From JAUIKM01 sp964445695 (lineage in GTDB: Bacteria > Bacteroidota > Ignavibacteria > Kapaibacteriales > UBA7675): a stretch of 64,000 bases of DNA. How positions within the stretch are numbered: the stretch's first letter is position 1; each line of letters begins with the position of its first letter. A model generated the notes under the pieces. The model searched no databases. It was given only the letters and a program-made list of their open reading frames with translations, and was not told the DNA's origin. Positions 14,466-22,736 of this stretch are shown piece after piece. The DNA lies in contig CAYULF010000007.1 in NCBI GenBank assembly GCA_964445695.1, positions 140,266 through 204,265 on the forward strand, in the 5' to 3' direction. A program made the translations under genes and the position numbers.

Positions 14466-17400
14466 TAACAACACTCCTGTGTTTTTGGAAACGAGTAAAT
14501 GAATCTTTCTTCTATGCGCCGCTCCACGACTTTGGGACAGTCAGGACAATCACGCTCAGTTGTCTGCTGCGCCCTGGTCGACTGCTCCTTGCTGTCTCGC
14601 TCGTTTATTCCCGCAAAATCCGATTGTTCCTTTAGTGCGCGCATCTCTGCGCGGTGATGCTCAAGCAGCCCCTGCAGCTCACCGGCAAGATCCGGACGAT
14701 CCGTGTTTAAGCCCCTTTGTTCCAGCGCACTCAGTTGAGCTTCGATCCGAGACAGTATTCCTGGTGTAGCATGATCCTGCAGCGCTTTGTGTACCTGATC
14801 TTTGATGTTCGCCACATCCACCGTTCCAGTTCGAACGCTTTCCTGAAGCTGCGCCTCAAGTCGATTCAACTGTCCAACCGATGAGAGTTGCAGACTGTCC
14901 AATTGATCTTTGATTTGTTGTAAAACAAGACTCACATCAGCCCTGAACTTTTCGTTGTAATCGATGTTGGGCGCTTTTGCGTTAATGATTTTTGCCAAAT
15001 CCTGACGATGCAAGGACAGCTCATTCCGCAATGCATCGAGGTCCAACATGCCGGTGCGCAGCGCTTCAACTTGTGCACGCAAGCTTGTTAACTGGTTCTG
15101 TAGCTGAGCCGAGTCCACGGCTACTTCAGGTGCTTTAAGCTGAAGGTCGTCAATTGCTCTTTGGATGGAGGAAAGTTTATCAGAATAGTCAGTTTGTCCC
15201 CGCTCATTCCGGCCGCTTGCAATTGCACCCAGGAGCTGGGCCTGCATTGAATCCAGCGCTGAGCGAAGTGATAGAATCGCCTGATGGTTTCGCTCGCAGC
15301 AGGATTCCGGTTGCCACGTTGGGCAACAGTTCCTGATCTCAATCCAGGTCCCATTTATCAGGGCATACCATCTCTCAGATGGTGTGCCCCGGCCAACGAC
15401 ACGCGCGCTGTATTGCACGGCACACGGCTCCGTGGCGTCAGGCGAAGATTGAACGGAGTAAAAGAAATCACGCGCCGCCGTCAGGGATGTGAGCTCCTGC
15501 TCTAGTGGCATGGCAAAATTTTGCCGTGTTGGCAGTGCAGAAGGATCAATTGCCGGAACTGGTCCATCGCCACAGTGGGCTGGTGGGCAGTACACATAGT
15601 CTGCTCCGAGCTGCGTCATACAGGCAGGTATTCTTACATCCTGTCTAATACTTCCAGCATCAGCACGGCTTGATTCTGCACCAGCTCCTCTCCCAGCTTC
15701 AAATTTAACATCGGTGTCGGTGTGCCTGACTCCAGGTTCCTGTACATCGTTGACGCTGCCACCGCCGGATGAGTCATACTTTGGATCGAGTATTGTGGCT
15801 TGTTTCAACTCTTGATCTATTGCTCCAGCGTCCTGGCACGTACCGTTCCATAAGATGCGTGGCGCACAGCATTCAACACCGGTACAAATTCGTATCTCGC
15901 TTTCCCAACATTCGCGTTTATCTGCTGGAACGTGCGCAGGTAGCCCCCAAAGCAATTTTTGCTCGCCAAAGAGTTCGGCTTGCTTCATAAACGCCGAGAA
16001 TTGTAGATCATCCAGGGCATTGTCTGCCACCGAAAAACCAGCGGCAATCGAGGCAAGCAGTCCATGCCGCTGCACATCATCTCCGATGTTTGCTCGAAAG
16101 ACGTCTGAAATCGAAAACGTCTTCTTTGCAATCGCGGGCATCAGTGGGAAAGAAGAGAGCATCGTTCCGTGCGGGACACTTGTCAAGAATCGCCTGAATA
16201 TATTCAGGTTTTCCAGGAGCGGTGCTGCTCCATAGTCGGAAACTGCGTCAGCCAGTTTCGAGAACAATCTGTCTGCTACGCTCTCAACGGAGCCGAGATT
16301 CTGGATCCCGAACGTAAAACTCCGTGATATTTCAGCGCTTGTAAAACTGCTCGATACGGCGTCTATTATGTCGCGCGGGGCGCCCGTAATCTTCTCAATT
16401 TCATGGGTTGCACCTTCAAAAAAGAGTTTCGCAGAACTGACTCTTTGGGACAGCCATTCCACTTCTTCCGGAAAGTGTTTTGTCCCGACGGTCGATAAGA
16501 GATCAGCAGCTCGTGCCGCTCCATCGCGAAGATTCCCGGATTGAAATGCACCAAACATGCCTTTCGTTTTTTCCGCATAACCAATGTACTCTTCTGCAGC
16601 TTCCGGATATCCGGATGTTACCAGTACAGACTTAGAGACATCAAATAGATCATCAATCGTAAGCGGAAGTTTCCGCGCTGCCTTGTCGGCAACAGCCAGT
16701 CCGGATTTCACGAGCCCTGCCGGAATACCAAACGACGTTGCCACGTTTGTCAATACAGGCAACAGGACGCTTGATATATCCTCGTATATGTCGCCAATCG
16801 TTGTCGGCTCACCACTTAACAATACGACAATTGATTCCGGATATTTCCCATGTCGCTCTCCGGCTTCAAGCATCTTCCAGATGTTCGCGTATTCTATGAG
16901 CGGCGCATATTCACGAGGATCAACACGTTTGAGCTTTTCACTATTTCTTGTGCTCGTCGCCATTTGCAGTGCGGTGTGGTTCCCCCAGTTTCCACCGCCG
17001 GGAATGTCTCGAAATGGCTGGGATATAGTGGCTACACGTTCTTTCCACCCAGCTCCGTCACCGTCTACCGCATTGTTTAATACTCGAAATGTTCCGGTCC
17101 GGACATAGTCCAAAACAAATGGGTCAAGCCCCCACAGGCTCAGCCCTTCGATATACTTATGCTTCGGCGAACCCTCTACCAGGAAGAAATACAAATTCCC
17201 AGCGTTGTCCGTCACCGCCGGCAACTGGTTTTGCGCTGCCGTGTGAGCTGTCAGGTCTGGATCACGAAACGAGGGAATGTTGGCGGAGCCGCCGATAAAG
17301 CCGGAAAATATTTCCGGGCGATTTTTCAGAATGCGGTAGTTAGGTATCGTGCTGTCGAGGCGCATCATTGCGCCCTCACTATCGTCACAGCACGATCTGA

Positions 17401-18205
17401 CCAGCAGACTTTTGCAGTCTTCTTTTTTTGCAGTCTTCTCTTGAACGTATTCGTCTACCGTAGCTCCGTCGTTGAGCTTGTCAACCAATGATAATTCACG
17501 ATCAAACGACGGTTTAAATTTCTTCACCGGTTGTTTAAGCTCTGCTTTTGTAATGGCCCCGCATAGAATGTCAAAACTCATGCACGAGCGGCCAGATTTC
17601 GGCACACAGTCCGCATCAAGCCGAAAAAAATACCAGTCGTCGCCTGGCTTAGTATACCATGTCGGACCATTTGGTGTGTATACATACTCAGCAATTCCGC
17701 TATGATCCTGTGCCTCTCGGCTTGCGTTGCCTTCAACGGTGTGTAATTGCGTTACCACACCGTTGTAATCGCGGTCCACACCAATCACAATACCTGCGTG
17801 TCCGGACGAGCAGGTCCCCTGCATTTTGTCAATGTTGATGCGTTTGTGATCGGAGATCGAACACCCTAGCGATCTTCGATAAAATACCGCGCCTGGTTCC
17901 GGTGTGGCTATACGTAAGAATCGACCACGCAGAATTTCCATTCCGCGGCGTGTATTGCCGTACGTCTCCGAATATGTCGGCCACTTGATCTGCTGGCAAC
18001 CACTCAGACGCGCCGCATCCGCAATCGCGACCGACACAAACACCCAGCAATAGGCTCGTGCCCCTGGAACCTGCGCACCTGGAGGCAGATAACAACGCCA
18101 CAGGTCGAGAATCCACGAATCGGAATTATCCTTCGTGCTCTCGACGAAATTCTGCGCTTTCCAAGAGCGCGCAACGCAAACGAGCTGTGACGCAAATCCT
18201 GGCAT
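14465..18205 (-). CDS. giant CHAP peptidoglycan hydrolase/coiled-coil protein
   Basis: A 1246-aa protein, the largest in the element. The N-terminus is a CHAP amidase/peptidase domain: Cys53 in AYCWVF, a PEPGAVFYR strand near 102-110, His136 in GHAGIVIGV, and Glu158/Asn160 in HTVEGN. The middle is long and mixed, with several Cys pairs (CCDDSEG, ECCAP, NCCPTW, SCCERN). Residues about 1000-1200 form coiled coils of SLRAQVEALRTGMLDL type, and the end reads CPDCP...QECC. A virion enzyme that opens the cell wall during entry fits best. It starts in a TAATG overlap with the preceding gene. The many cysteines suggest a disulfide-stabilised particle. Confidence 0.85.
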   Translation of the reverse strand: MPGFASQLVCVARSWKAQNFVESTKDNSDSWILDLWRCYLPPGAQVPGARAYCWVFVSVAIADAARLSGCQQIKWPTYSETYGNTRRGMEILRGRFLRIATPEPGAVFYRRSLGCSISDHKRINIDKMQGTCSSGHAGIVIGVDRDYNGVVTQLHTVEGNASREAQDHSGIAEYVYTPNGPTWYTKPGDDWYFFRLDADCVPKSGRSCMSFDILCGAITKAELKQPVKKFKPSFDRELSLVDKLNDGATVDEYVQEKTAKKEDCKSLLVRSCCDDSEGAMMRLDSTIPNYRILKNRPEIFSGFIGGSANIPSFRDPDLTAHTAAQNQLPAVTDNAGNLYFFLVEGSPKHKYIEGLSLWGLDPFVLDYVRTGTFRVLNNAVDGDGAGWKERVATISQPFRDIPGGGNWGNHTALQMATSTRNSEKLKRVDPREYAPLIEYANIWKMLEAGERHGKYPESIVVLLSGEPTTIGDIYEDISSVLLPVLTNVATSFGIPAGLVKSGLAVADKAARKLPLTIDDLFDVSKSVLVTSGYPEAAEEYIGYAEKTKGMFGAFQSGNLRDGAARAADLLSTVGTKHFPEEVEWLSQRVSSAKLFFEGATHEIEKITGAPRDIIDAVSSSFTSAEISRSFTFGIQNLGSVESVADRLFSKLADAVSDYGAAPLLENLNIFRRFLTSVPHGTMLSSFPLMPAIAKKTFSISDVFRANIGDDVQRHGLLASIAAGFSVADNALDDLQFSAFMKQAELFGEQKLLWGLPAHVPADKRECWESEIRICTGVECCAPRILWNGTCQDAGAIDQELKQATILDPKYDSSGGGSVNDVQEPGVRHTDTDVKFEAGRGAGAESSRADAGSIRQDVRIPACMTQLGADYVYCPPAHCGDGPVPAIDPSALPTRQNFAMPLEQELTSLTAARDFFYSVQSSPDATEPCAVQYSARVVGRGTPSERWYALINGTWIEIRNCCPTWQPESCCERNHQAILSLRSALDSMQAQLLGAIASGRNERGQTDYSDKLSSIQRAIDDLQLKAPEVAVDSAQLQNQLTSLRAQVEALRTGMLDLDALRNELSLHRQDLAKIINAKAPNIDYNEKFRADVSLVLQQIKDQLDSLQLSSVGQLNRLEAQLQESVRTGTVDVANIKDQVHKALQDHATPGILSRIEAQLSALEQRGLNTDRPDLAGELQGLLEHHRAEMRALKEQSDFAGINERDSKEQSTRAQQTTERDCPDCPKVVERRIEERFIYSFPKTQECC

Positions 18206-18603
18206 TAATAAAAGCTCCTGTAGACCGCCTTTTCGGACGTATGCCGGTTGGACTGTACTCTGAATGGCTTAGGCGGATAGTCCGGTTTCAGTCGCGCTAC
18301 CCGCCGAGTCCGATCAGTAATAACAGGTTTGATAATGGTCGTGGTCGTTTCCTGTGCGACGGGTGCAACCCGTGCTGTGAAAACCTGCGAACGCGGGCGC
18401 CCGAAATACGTGCGAGGAATCGGCATAGGCGGCACTGCATATTGCAGCGGCTGCGGCGCAGTACCGCCATTGTTAATCGTAATGGTGTTCGTATTTGAGT
18501 TGTTGTTTGCACCCTGAACGTCCTTGCCGCAACATGGACGTGTCAATGACTGGAACAGCCCAGAATCAGATGCATTTGAATTGAGAATTTCAATTTGTGG
18601 CAT
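18205..18603 (-). CDS. hypothetical Pro/Asn-rich late protein
   Basis: A 132-aa low-complexity protein with Asn/Thr-rich (NNNSNTNTITINNGG) and Pro-rich (VPPMPIPRTY) stretches and a basic C-terminus. GGAGG stands 4 nt before the ATG at 18603. It is coupled by TAATG to the CHAP protein and has Cys-Cys near residue 25. It is probably structural; no family is recognised. Confidence 0.65.
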   Translation of the reverse strand: MPQIEILNSNASDSGLFQSLTRPCCGKDVQGANNNSNTNTITINNGGTAPQPLQYAVPPMPIPRTYFGRPRSQVFTARVAPVAQETTTTIIKPVITDRTRRVARLKPDYPPKPFRVQSNRHTSEKAVYRSFY

Positions 18604-18643
18604 AGCGCCTCCATTCAATTACAAACACCGCAATTCACCAGAA

Positions 18644-18991
18644 TCAGGAACCACAAAAACAGTCGGACCTGAGCACCTGGCAGTTCTCTCCAATCCGGAA
18701 CACCAAAGTCGAGCCGTCGAATGAATCGGCGCATCGTTTTCGCACAGGTATCGGCGGCACGATGACAATCGTATCCCCTGAAGACAGATCAACATCTTTG
18801 AACACAAGCTCGTATCGCTTCGCATACACTTGAATCTGCCACAACTCAACCTCCTTGTACCCTTCATCTGAGCACTCAGACAAATTGAACGTGTCGCCGA
18901 TTGTGAGCGTGCAGGTCGTAGATTGCGCCTGTGTGATTGAGACACTTAAACAGGTAAGAATTGCTGCAAGAATGCACTTAAAGAGTTTCAT
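18644..18991 (-). CDS. secreted cysteine-rich small protein
   Basis: A 115-aa protein with a clear signal peptide (MKLFKCILAAILTCLSVSITQAQ, cleavage near 23) and a small beta-rich mature domain holding six Cys (positions about 27, 40, 87, 104, 110, 112). It would be exported and disulfide bonded. In a late operon this could be a periplasmic lysis accessory (spanin-like), a superinfection factor or a virion protein. No family is recognised. Confidence 0.7.
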   Translation of the reverse strand: MKLFKCILAAILTCLSVSITQAQSTTCTLTIGDTFNLSECSDEGYKEVELWQIQVYAKRYELVFKDVDLSSGDTIVIVPPIPVRKRCADSFDGSTLVFRIGENCQVLRSDCFCGS

Positions 18992-18996
18992 AGGTT

Positions 18997-19527
18997 TTAT
19001 GTTGTTAAGTTAACTGGAAAATGAAATGCTCTGCAATGACTGAGTTCCATACCAAGCGACCAGCTGGTAGGGTCGAAAGGAACATATTTCGAGTTCTTTT
19101 CATCTGCTGCCACAACCAGATACACATGCCGATACGGCACATTGCGACGCGTACACTCACCATGAGTATCTTTCGGATCGTAAGCAATAACTTTGAATGC
19201 GCAGGGAATAGATGCTGCTATGCATACAGTTGCAACCACATTGCTTAAACAATCACAGTCACCCATCATTTTCCCGGATCGCAACATGTAGCGTAAACCA
19301 CGAACTTGCTCAGTGCCCTTTTTGTCACTTTTAAACTGGAAATCTTCTCGTATCCACGAGAAGATTCTGGATACAATTTCTTTGCGGCTTGCACCGCCGC
19401 CACGGAAATCGATCACCTTTTGTTTTACATATGGGAGCGAGGCATTCGCAAATGCGACGGCACGCATCCATCGTAGTGTTTGCAATATTCCTTTAGTACC
19501 GGCCATATGTTCTTCGGTGATGAACAC
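18997..19527 (-). CDS. transglutaminase-like cysteine protease
   Basis: A 176-aa protein if it starts at GTG 19527, which overlaps the upstream stop as TAGTG; the ATG at 19506 is an alternative. The transglutaminase-like fold is visible: the LRYMLRSGKMMGDCDCLSN segment carries the catalytic Cys in GDCDC, followed by AASIPCAFKVIAY, then His in YRHVYLVV and Asp in VPFDPT. This Cys-His-Asp triad is that of papain-like transglutaminase-core proteases. In the late operon it may process virion proteins or cut cell-wall peptides. All three catalytic residues appear intact. Confidence 0.85.
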   Translation of the reverse strand: MFITEEHMAGTKGILQTLRWMRAVAFANASLPYVKQKVIDFRGGGASRKEIVSRIFSWIREDFQFKSDKKGTEQVRGLRYMLRSGKMMGDCDCLSNVVATVCIAASIPCAFKVIAYDPKDTHGECTRRNVPYRHVYLVVAADEKNSKYVPFDPTSWSLGMELSHCRAFHFPVNLTT

Positions 19528-20141
19528 TAGCTTGCGATTTCCTTGACGTTTCGCACCGTTTGACTCAGCTGGAACAGACCAAACAACAACGCAAGCCCGC
19601 CGCCGATCCACAACATTTTGTCTATTGGTGACAGGGACTTCTTCTCCTCTCTTGACTTTTGCATTGTCCGAAGCTCGGAATCTCCCTGTTTGATGCGCTC
19701 TTCATATGTGGTGGGATAGAGAGTCCTCAATCCATCCTCTCCTAAATCAGTGCTCCTAGTAGCTCCTTCCCACAATGCGTACATTATTGCAGCAATACGA
19801 CCTGGTGCATTCTTGATCCGGCCGTAAAGATATTTCTCCACATGTATCACATCATCCGGCTTGCGGCGATCATACTCCGGGATGTTCTTTGAATTGACAC
19901 CTTGAACATATTCCAGCAGAACTCGCTCCAATTCGTTGTAGTCATAGCAACGCTCAGTTTGCATGTAACGGCATGACCAACTGCCGTGAATTGGATGGTT
20001 GTTCATGAACGCGACTAAACGGAACACGAGTTTTTCGAAGTCCGAACCGTCCAACCACACTAAGATGGAATTTACCAATGGGAAGTCTGGATTGCTTGCC
20101 AATCGGTTGTCTTCTAATTCACTTAAATGGCCGTAGTTCAT
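19527..20141 (-). CDS. C-terminally membrane-anchored late protein
   Basis: A 204-aa, mostly helical, charged protein with one hydrophobic segment near the end (about 176-193, MLWIGGGLALLFGLFQL) followed by a short polar tail, so it is tail-anchored. AAGGTG precedes the ATG. Trp, Cys and Tyr are frequent in residues 50-75. It overlaps the protease gene by one nucleotide (TAGTG). No family is recognised. Confidence 0.7.
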   Translation of the reverse strand: MNYGHLSELEDNRLASNPDFPLVNSILVWLDGSDFEKLVFRLVAFMNNHPIHGSWSCRYMQTERCYDYNELERVLLEYVQGVNSKNIPEYDRRKPDDVIHVEKYLYGRIKNAPGRIAAIMYALWEGATRSTDLGEDGLRTLYPTTYEERIKQGDSELRTMQKSREEKKSLSPIDKMLWIGGGLALLFGLFQLSQTVRNVKEIAS

Positions 20142-20200
20142 GCTGCACCTTAATGGTGTTTAATGGATTAGCACGATACACAACCAACATCTGCCAGCTT

Positions 20201-20800
20201 CTAAGATTTGATCTGCCACCCCAATTTATGGGTAGACTGACGGCCCTTACGAAGTAAAAAGTTCTGCCCTGTTTCTTTCAACAATTCTTCAATGTTGGTT
20301 AAATCAAAGACTTCATCCTGCTTTGCATTGTTTACAGCCTTCTTTACAAACCAAATTGACTGCAACAGGGCATATTCAATATCCAAATACTCAGTCAACA
20401 GATAATGATCTTCGAGATATTCAATGGTCGGTCGAACAAAATCCCGCAATTCCTCAGAAGTCATTGCTGACTCTCCTTGTGGATCATGCCCGACTCCAAT
20501 AATATGTTTTGACTCAAAGTGCACTTTATCACCGAACCTGATCCCCAGTAAATCTGGATCACTCGGATCATTCGCAAGCCGGCCAACGAATTTGTCGCCG
20601 TCCTGTTCCTTTATGATCACCCACATCCTCTCTCCTGCACAGCCATCTTCCCGCACAGCTCCGAATAAAAAGCTCAGCTTTACCAAGTGCCCACCGCGAA
20701 GCATCTCAATCTCAGCTGAATGCGGAATGTGGAATGTTGTCGGATGCTTTTTATGCATCTCGAATGCATCCGCCAACATATACGTTGTGTTCGTACTCAA
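20201..20800 (-). CDS. DUF2314-domain protein
   Basis: A 199-aa protein. The start is TTG 20800, overlapping the upstream TGA with GGAGA 8 nt ahead. Residues about 20-110 match the DUF2314 pattern: HPTTFHIP, a VKLSF strand, GERMWVIIKEQDGDKFVG, RLANDP and FGDKVHFESKHIIGV. The C-terminal half is helical and unassigned. DUF2314 has no established function; it also occurs in bacterial toxin-immunity-like and housekeeping settings. It is the second gene of the late operon, which is an unusual place for this domain. Confidence 0.7.
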   Translation of the reverse strand: MSTNTTYMLADAFEMHKKHPTTFHIPHSAEIEMLRGGHLVKLSFLFGAVREDGCAGERMWVIIKEQDGDKFVGRLANDPSDPDLLGIRFGDKVHFESKHIIGVGHDPQGESAMTSEELRDFVRPTIEYLEDHYLLTEYLDIEYALLQSIWFVKKAVNNAKQDEVFDLTNIEELLKETGQNFLLRKGRQSTHKLGWQIKS

Positions 20801-21087
20801 TGTACCGTCTCCTGCAGCTGCGAACGATCGCAACGATGTACCGCCGGTGTTTCAGCCCTGTCAATGACGCCCATAACTGGTTTCAGAAAGGCTTTCCACG
20901 GTTCGGAATCGTAGATTCTCTCGCCTGAATCACTATTGATCGCATCCATGGCCGCACAAATAGCAGCAGCGCTTTTCACCTTTGCCAGTTCATCTTTCAG
21001 GTCATGAAAGATGTCTATGATCCCCTGAATTGCTTGACCATGTTGTTCACGTAAGTATTCACCACGGGTTCGTGTATCGATCGTCAT
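20797..21087 (-). CDS. first late-operon gene, small helical protein
   Basis: A 96-aa helical protein (DTRTRGEYLREQHGQAIQG, DLKDELAKVKSAAAICAAMD) with no membrane segment. The start at ATG 21087 has GAGGG 8 nt upstream. It overlaps the DUF2314 gene by 4 nt. No family is recognised. Confidence 0.65.
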   Translation of the reverse strand: MTIDTRTRGEYLREQHGQAIQGIIDIFHDLKDELAKVKSAAAICAAMDAINSDSGERIYDSEPWKAFLKPVMGVIDRAETPAVHRCDRSQLQETVH

Positions 21088-21114
21088 TGCGTTTGCCCTC
21101 AAGTTGTAAAATAC

Positions 21115-21142
21115 GCGCGCGCCGATGGCAGTTGGCGCGCGC
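21115..21142 (-). promoter_or_regulatory. GC-rich hairpin in late leader
   Basis: GCGCGCGCC and GGCGCGCGC form a 9-bp stem with a 10-nt loop, 28 bp upstream of the first late gene. On the leftward strand it is followed by GTATTTTAC, so it may attenuate or delay late transcription. Confidence 0.5.
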
Positions 21143-21172
21143 ATCTATAGGCAAAGAGTTGATTCCAGACGG

Positions 21173-21195
21173 CAGGAATTCCCTTGGAATTCCTG
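21173..21195. promoter_or_regulatory. perfect palindrome upstream of late operon
   Basis: CAGGAATTCC, CTT, GGAATTCCTG: a perfect 10-bp inverted repeat with a 3-bp spacer, about 90 bp upstream of the late operon. It is a candidate binding site for the late regulator or repressor; binding is inferred. Confidence 0.55.
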
Positions 21196-21313
21196 AATTA
21201 TTCTGTCTCTAGGCCAATAAGCCGAATATCGGAAGGGCACGAAAAATTCGCATCAGAATGTGTTGCTTTTCCGTGCAATTCTGGCTGATTGTGCGAAGTC
21301 AGATTGGCTGCGA

Positions 21314-21355
21314 CTACGGATCAGAAGGTTGGGGGTTCGAATCCTCCCGGGCGCA
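21314..21355 (+). other. attachment site: displaced 3' half of tRNA-Arg(ACG)
   Basis: The stretch reads as the anticodon loop CTACGGA, 3' anticodon stem TCAGA, variable loop, T-arm GGGGGTTCGAATCCTCC and acceptor CGGGCGC plus discriminator A of a tRNA-Arg. No D-arm or 5' acceptor strand is present upstream, and the 5' side of the anticodon stem does not pair. The 3' half continues into CGA rather than an encoded CCA and then directly into a terminator. This is what integration into a tRNA 3' end leaves on the side away from the restored tRNA. Confidence 0.88.
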
Positions 21356-21360
21356 CGAGA

Positions 21361-21385
21361 AACCCTGCAGCAATGCGGGGTTTTT
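21361..21385 (+). terminator. terminator of the original tRNA gene
   Basis: AACCCTGCA and TGCGGGGTT form a 9-bp stem with a GCAA loop and a T-run, 5 bp after the tRNA fragment. This marks the right side as original chromosome downstream of the tRNA. Confidence 0.8.
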
Positions 21386-21450
21386 GCGTTTTAAAGAGTT
21401 TGTGTCCCTTGTGAGGAAAGAGTTTAGAACACCGCGGTTTTTGTGTGATA

Positions 21451-21493
21451 GGTCAGATTTGGGTCAGATTCAGGTCACGCAGTTTGTCAGATT
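21451..21493 (+). repeat. GTCAGATT direct repeats next to att site
   Basis: GTCAGATT occurs at about 21452, 21463 and 21486, and once more (AGTCAGATT) at about 21298 on the element side. They could be recombinase arm sites or chance. The rest of 21,386-21,768 shows no gene. Confidence 0.4.
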
Positions 21494-21768
21494 GTTCGAT
21501 CAGGTTTGAGTCTGATTTAAATGGCGCATTTTGCACTTGCGGCGGGAGGTGTTAAAGCAATAGTTTTGTGAGTTGCTCGCTTGTGATCGTCGGGTATGAT
21601 AATTAAGAACAGTAATCACCACCAAGTATACATACATAATCTAAGGGCAATACACGAAAATACCGGTATAACCCACTGCTTACTTGAATGTAGCGTTCGT
21701 GAATATTAGGTGAAATGCAGTATATTACTTTTTAGCTGCATCCTAAAAAAAGGAAGATTGATTCTCAC

Positions 21769-22686
21769 TTGGAATCACAATCGATGCCCAATTTCCAATC
21801 ATTCTGTAAGAGAAACTGGCTCAGCCTTCTAGGCATTCTTCTTGGATTGTTGGGTTTATATGTTTCTCTATACCTTTATGAGAAGTCGCAGAGCAAGGGA
21901 GAACCAATCTTTGTTTCGTTCGGAAAGTCCAAGCTCATTGACTTTGCAGCTTTTGATAAAGCAGACCTTTCAATATCAAGGTCTAACGGAACTGAGCTGA
22001 CAAGAGATCTCTATCGGGTCAATTTTACGTTCTGGAACAACGGTAAAGAAAGCATCCACCCTTCAAATGTCCTTTCGGACATCACCATCTCACTGATGGA
22101 TAGCACAAGTGAAATAATCAGTTTTACAATAGTGGACTCAAGCCGAGCTATTCCAAAATTCGAACTGTCCGCAATCCAGAGTGACGGAAGAATCAATTCA
22201 CTTCTGATTACTTTCAAAATAGTTGAACATGACGATGGCTTTGTAGGTGAGGTAGTTTATGCGGGCTCACCATCCGCTCCTCTTGTAATCAGCGGTATTG
22301 TTGAGGGAGGCGGGACGATAAGGTCGGAAGTCACAACTTCAACACTTATGACTTTGACTGACTTTGCAAGCAATTCATTGATTTTGATTCTGGCGACCGT
22401 AGCGCTATTTGTTGTTTTTATTCCAGTATGGTATTTAGGTCACATACTTAGGAAATTGATTAGGAAAGGAATCTTCCTACTAGTCAAACAGCGTGGCCGG
22501 CATTGGTATAAATCTATGCGAACCATAGTTACCCGCAGCATTGTTTCATTGACACTTGGTATTGTGATTGCTGGTACAACGTATTGCACTATTCAAGACT
22601 ACAAGAGCCGCTCTACTTTTGAGAGTATTCCTGAAAGTATCAGGCCAGCACCAAGATCCGCTCAAGCGAGGGGAGCTTTTTACTAG
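21769..22686 (+). CDS. membrane protein of unknown function
   Basis: A 305-aa protein with an N-terminal helix (LSLLGILLGLLGLYVSLYLY), a beta-rich extracytoplasmic domain of about 170 residues with a VNFTFWNNGKESIH strand, and two more helices (about 205-228 and 258-280). The start may be TTG 21769 or ATG 21784; AGGAAG lies about 12 nt before the TTG. It precedes two pentapeptide-repeat membrane genes by 50 bp, so they may form one unit. The codon use is more AT-rich than the chromosome further right. No family is recognised. Confidence 0.65.
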   Translation: MESQSMPNFQSFCKRNWLSLLGILLGLLGLYVSLYLYEKSQSKGEPIFVSFGKSKLIDFAAFDKADLSISRSNGTELTRDLYRVNFTFWNNGKESIHPSNVLSDITISLMDSTSEIISFTIVDSSRAIPKFELSAIQSDGRINSLLITFKIVEHDDGFVGEVVYAGSPSAPLVISGIVEGGGTIRSEVTTSTLMTLTDFASNSLILILATVALFVVFIPVWYLGHILRKLIRKGIFLLVKQRGRHWYKSMRTIVTRSIVSLTLGIVIAGTTYCTIQDYKSRSTFESIPESIRPAPRSAQARGAFY

Positions 22687-22736
22687 ATCTATAACAGATA
22701 CATCTAGTTAGACTTTGATTGAAAACCGTAGGCAAC

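Noticed and set aside
1..21355. Ordinary tailed prophage
   Set aside because: No terminase, portal, HK97-fold capsid, tail tube or tape-measure protein is seen in the visible 21 kb; the spike and lysozyme alone do not imply a tail. Genes outside the window to the left could still change this.
21314..21355. Complete tRNA gene
   Set aside because: Only the anticodon loop, T-arm and 3' acceptor strand are present; there is no D-arm or 5' acceptor strand.
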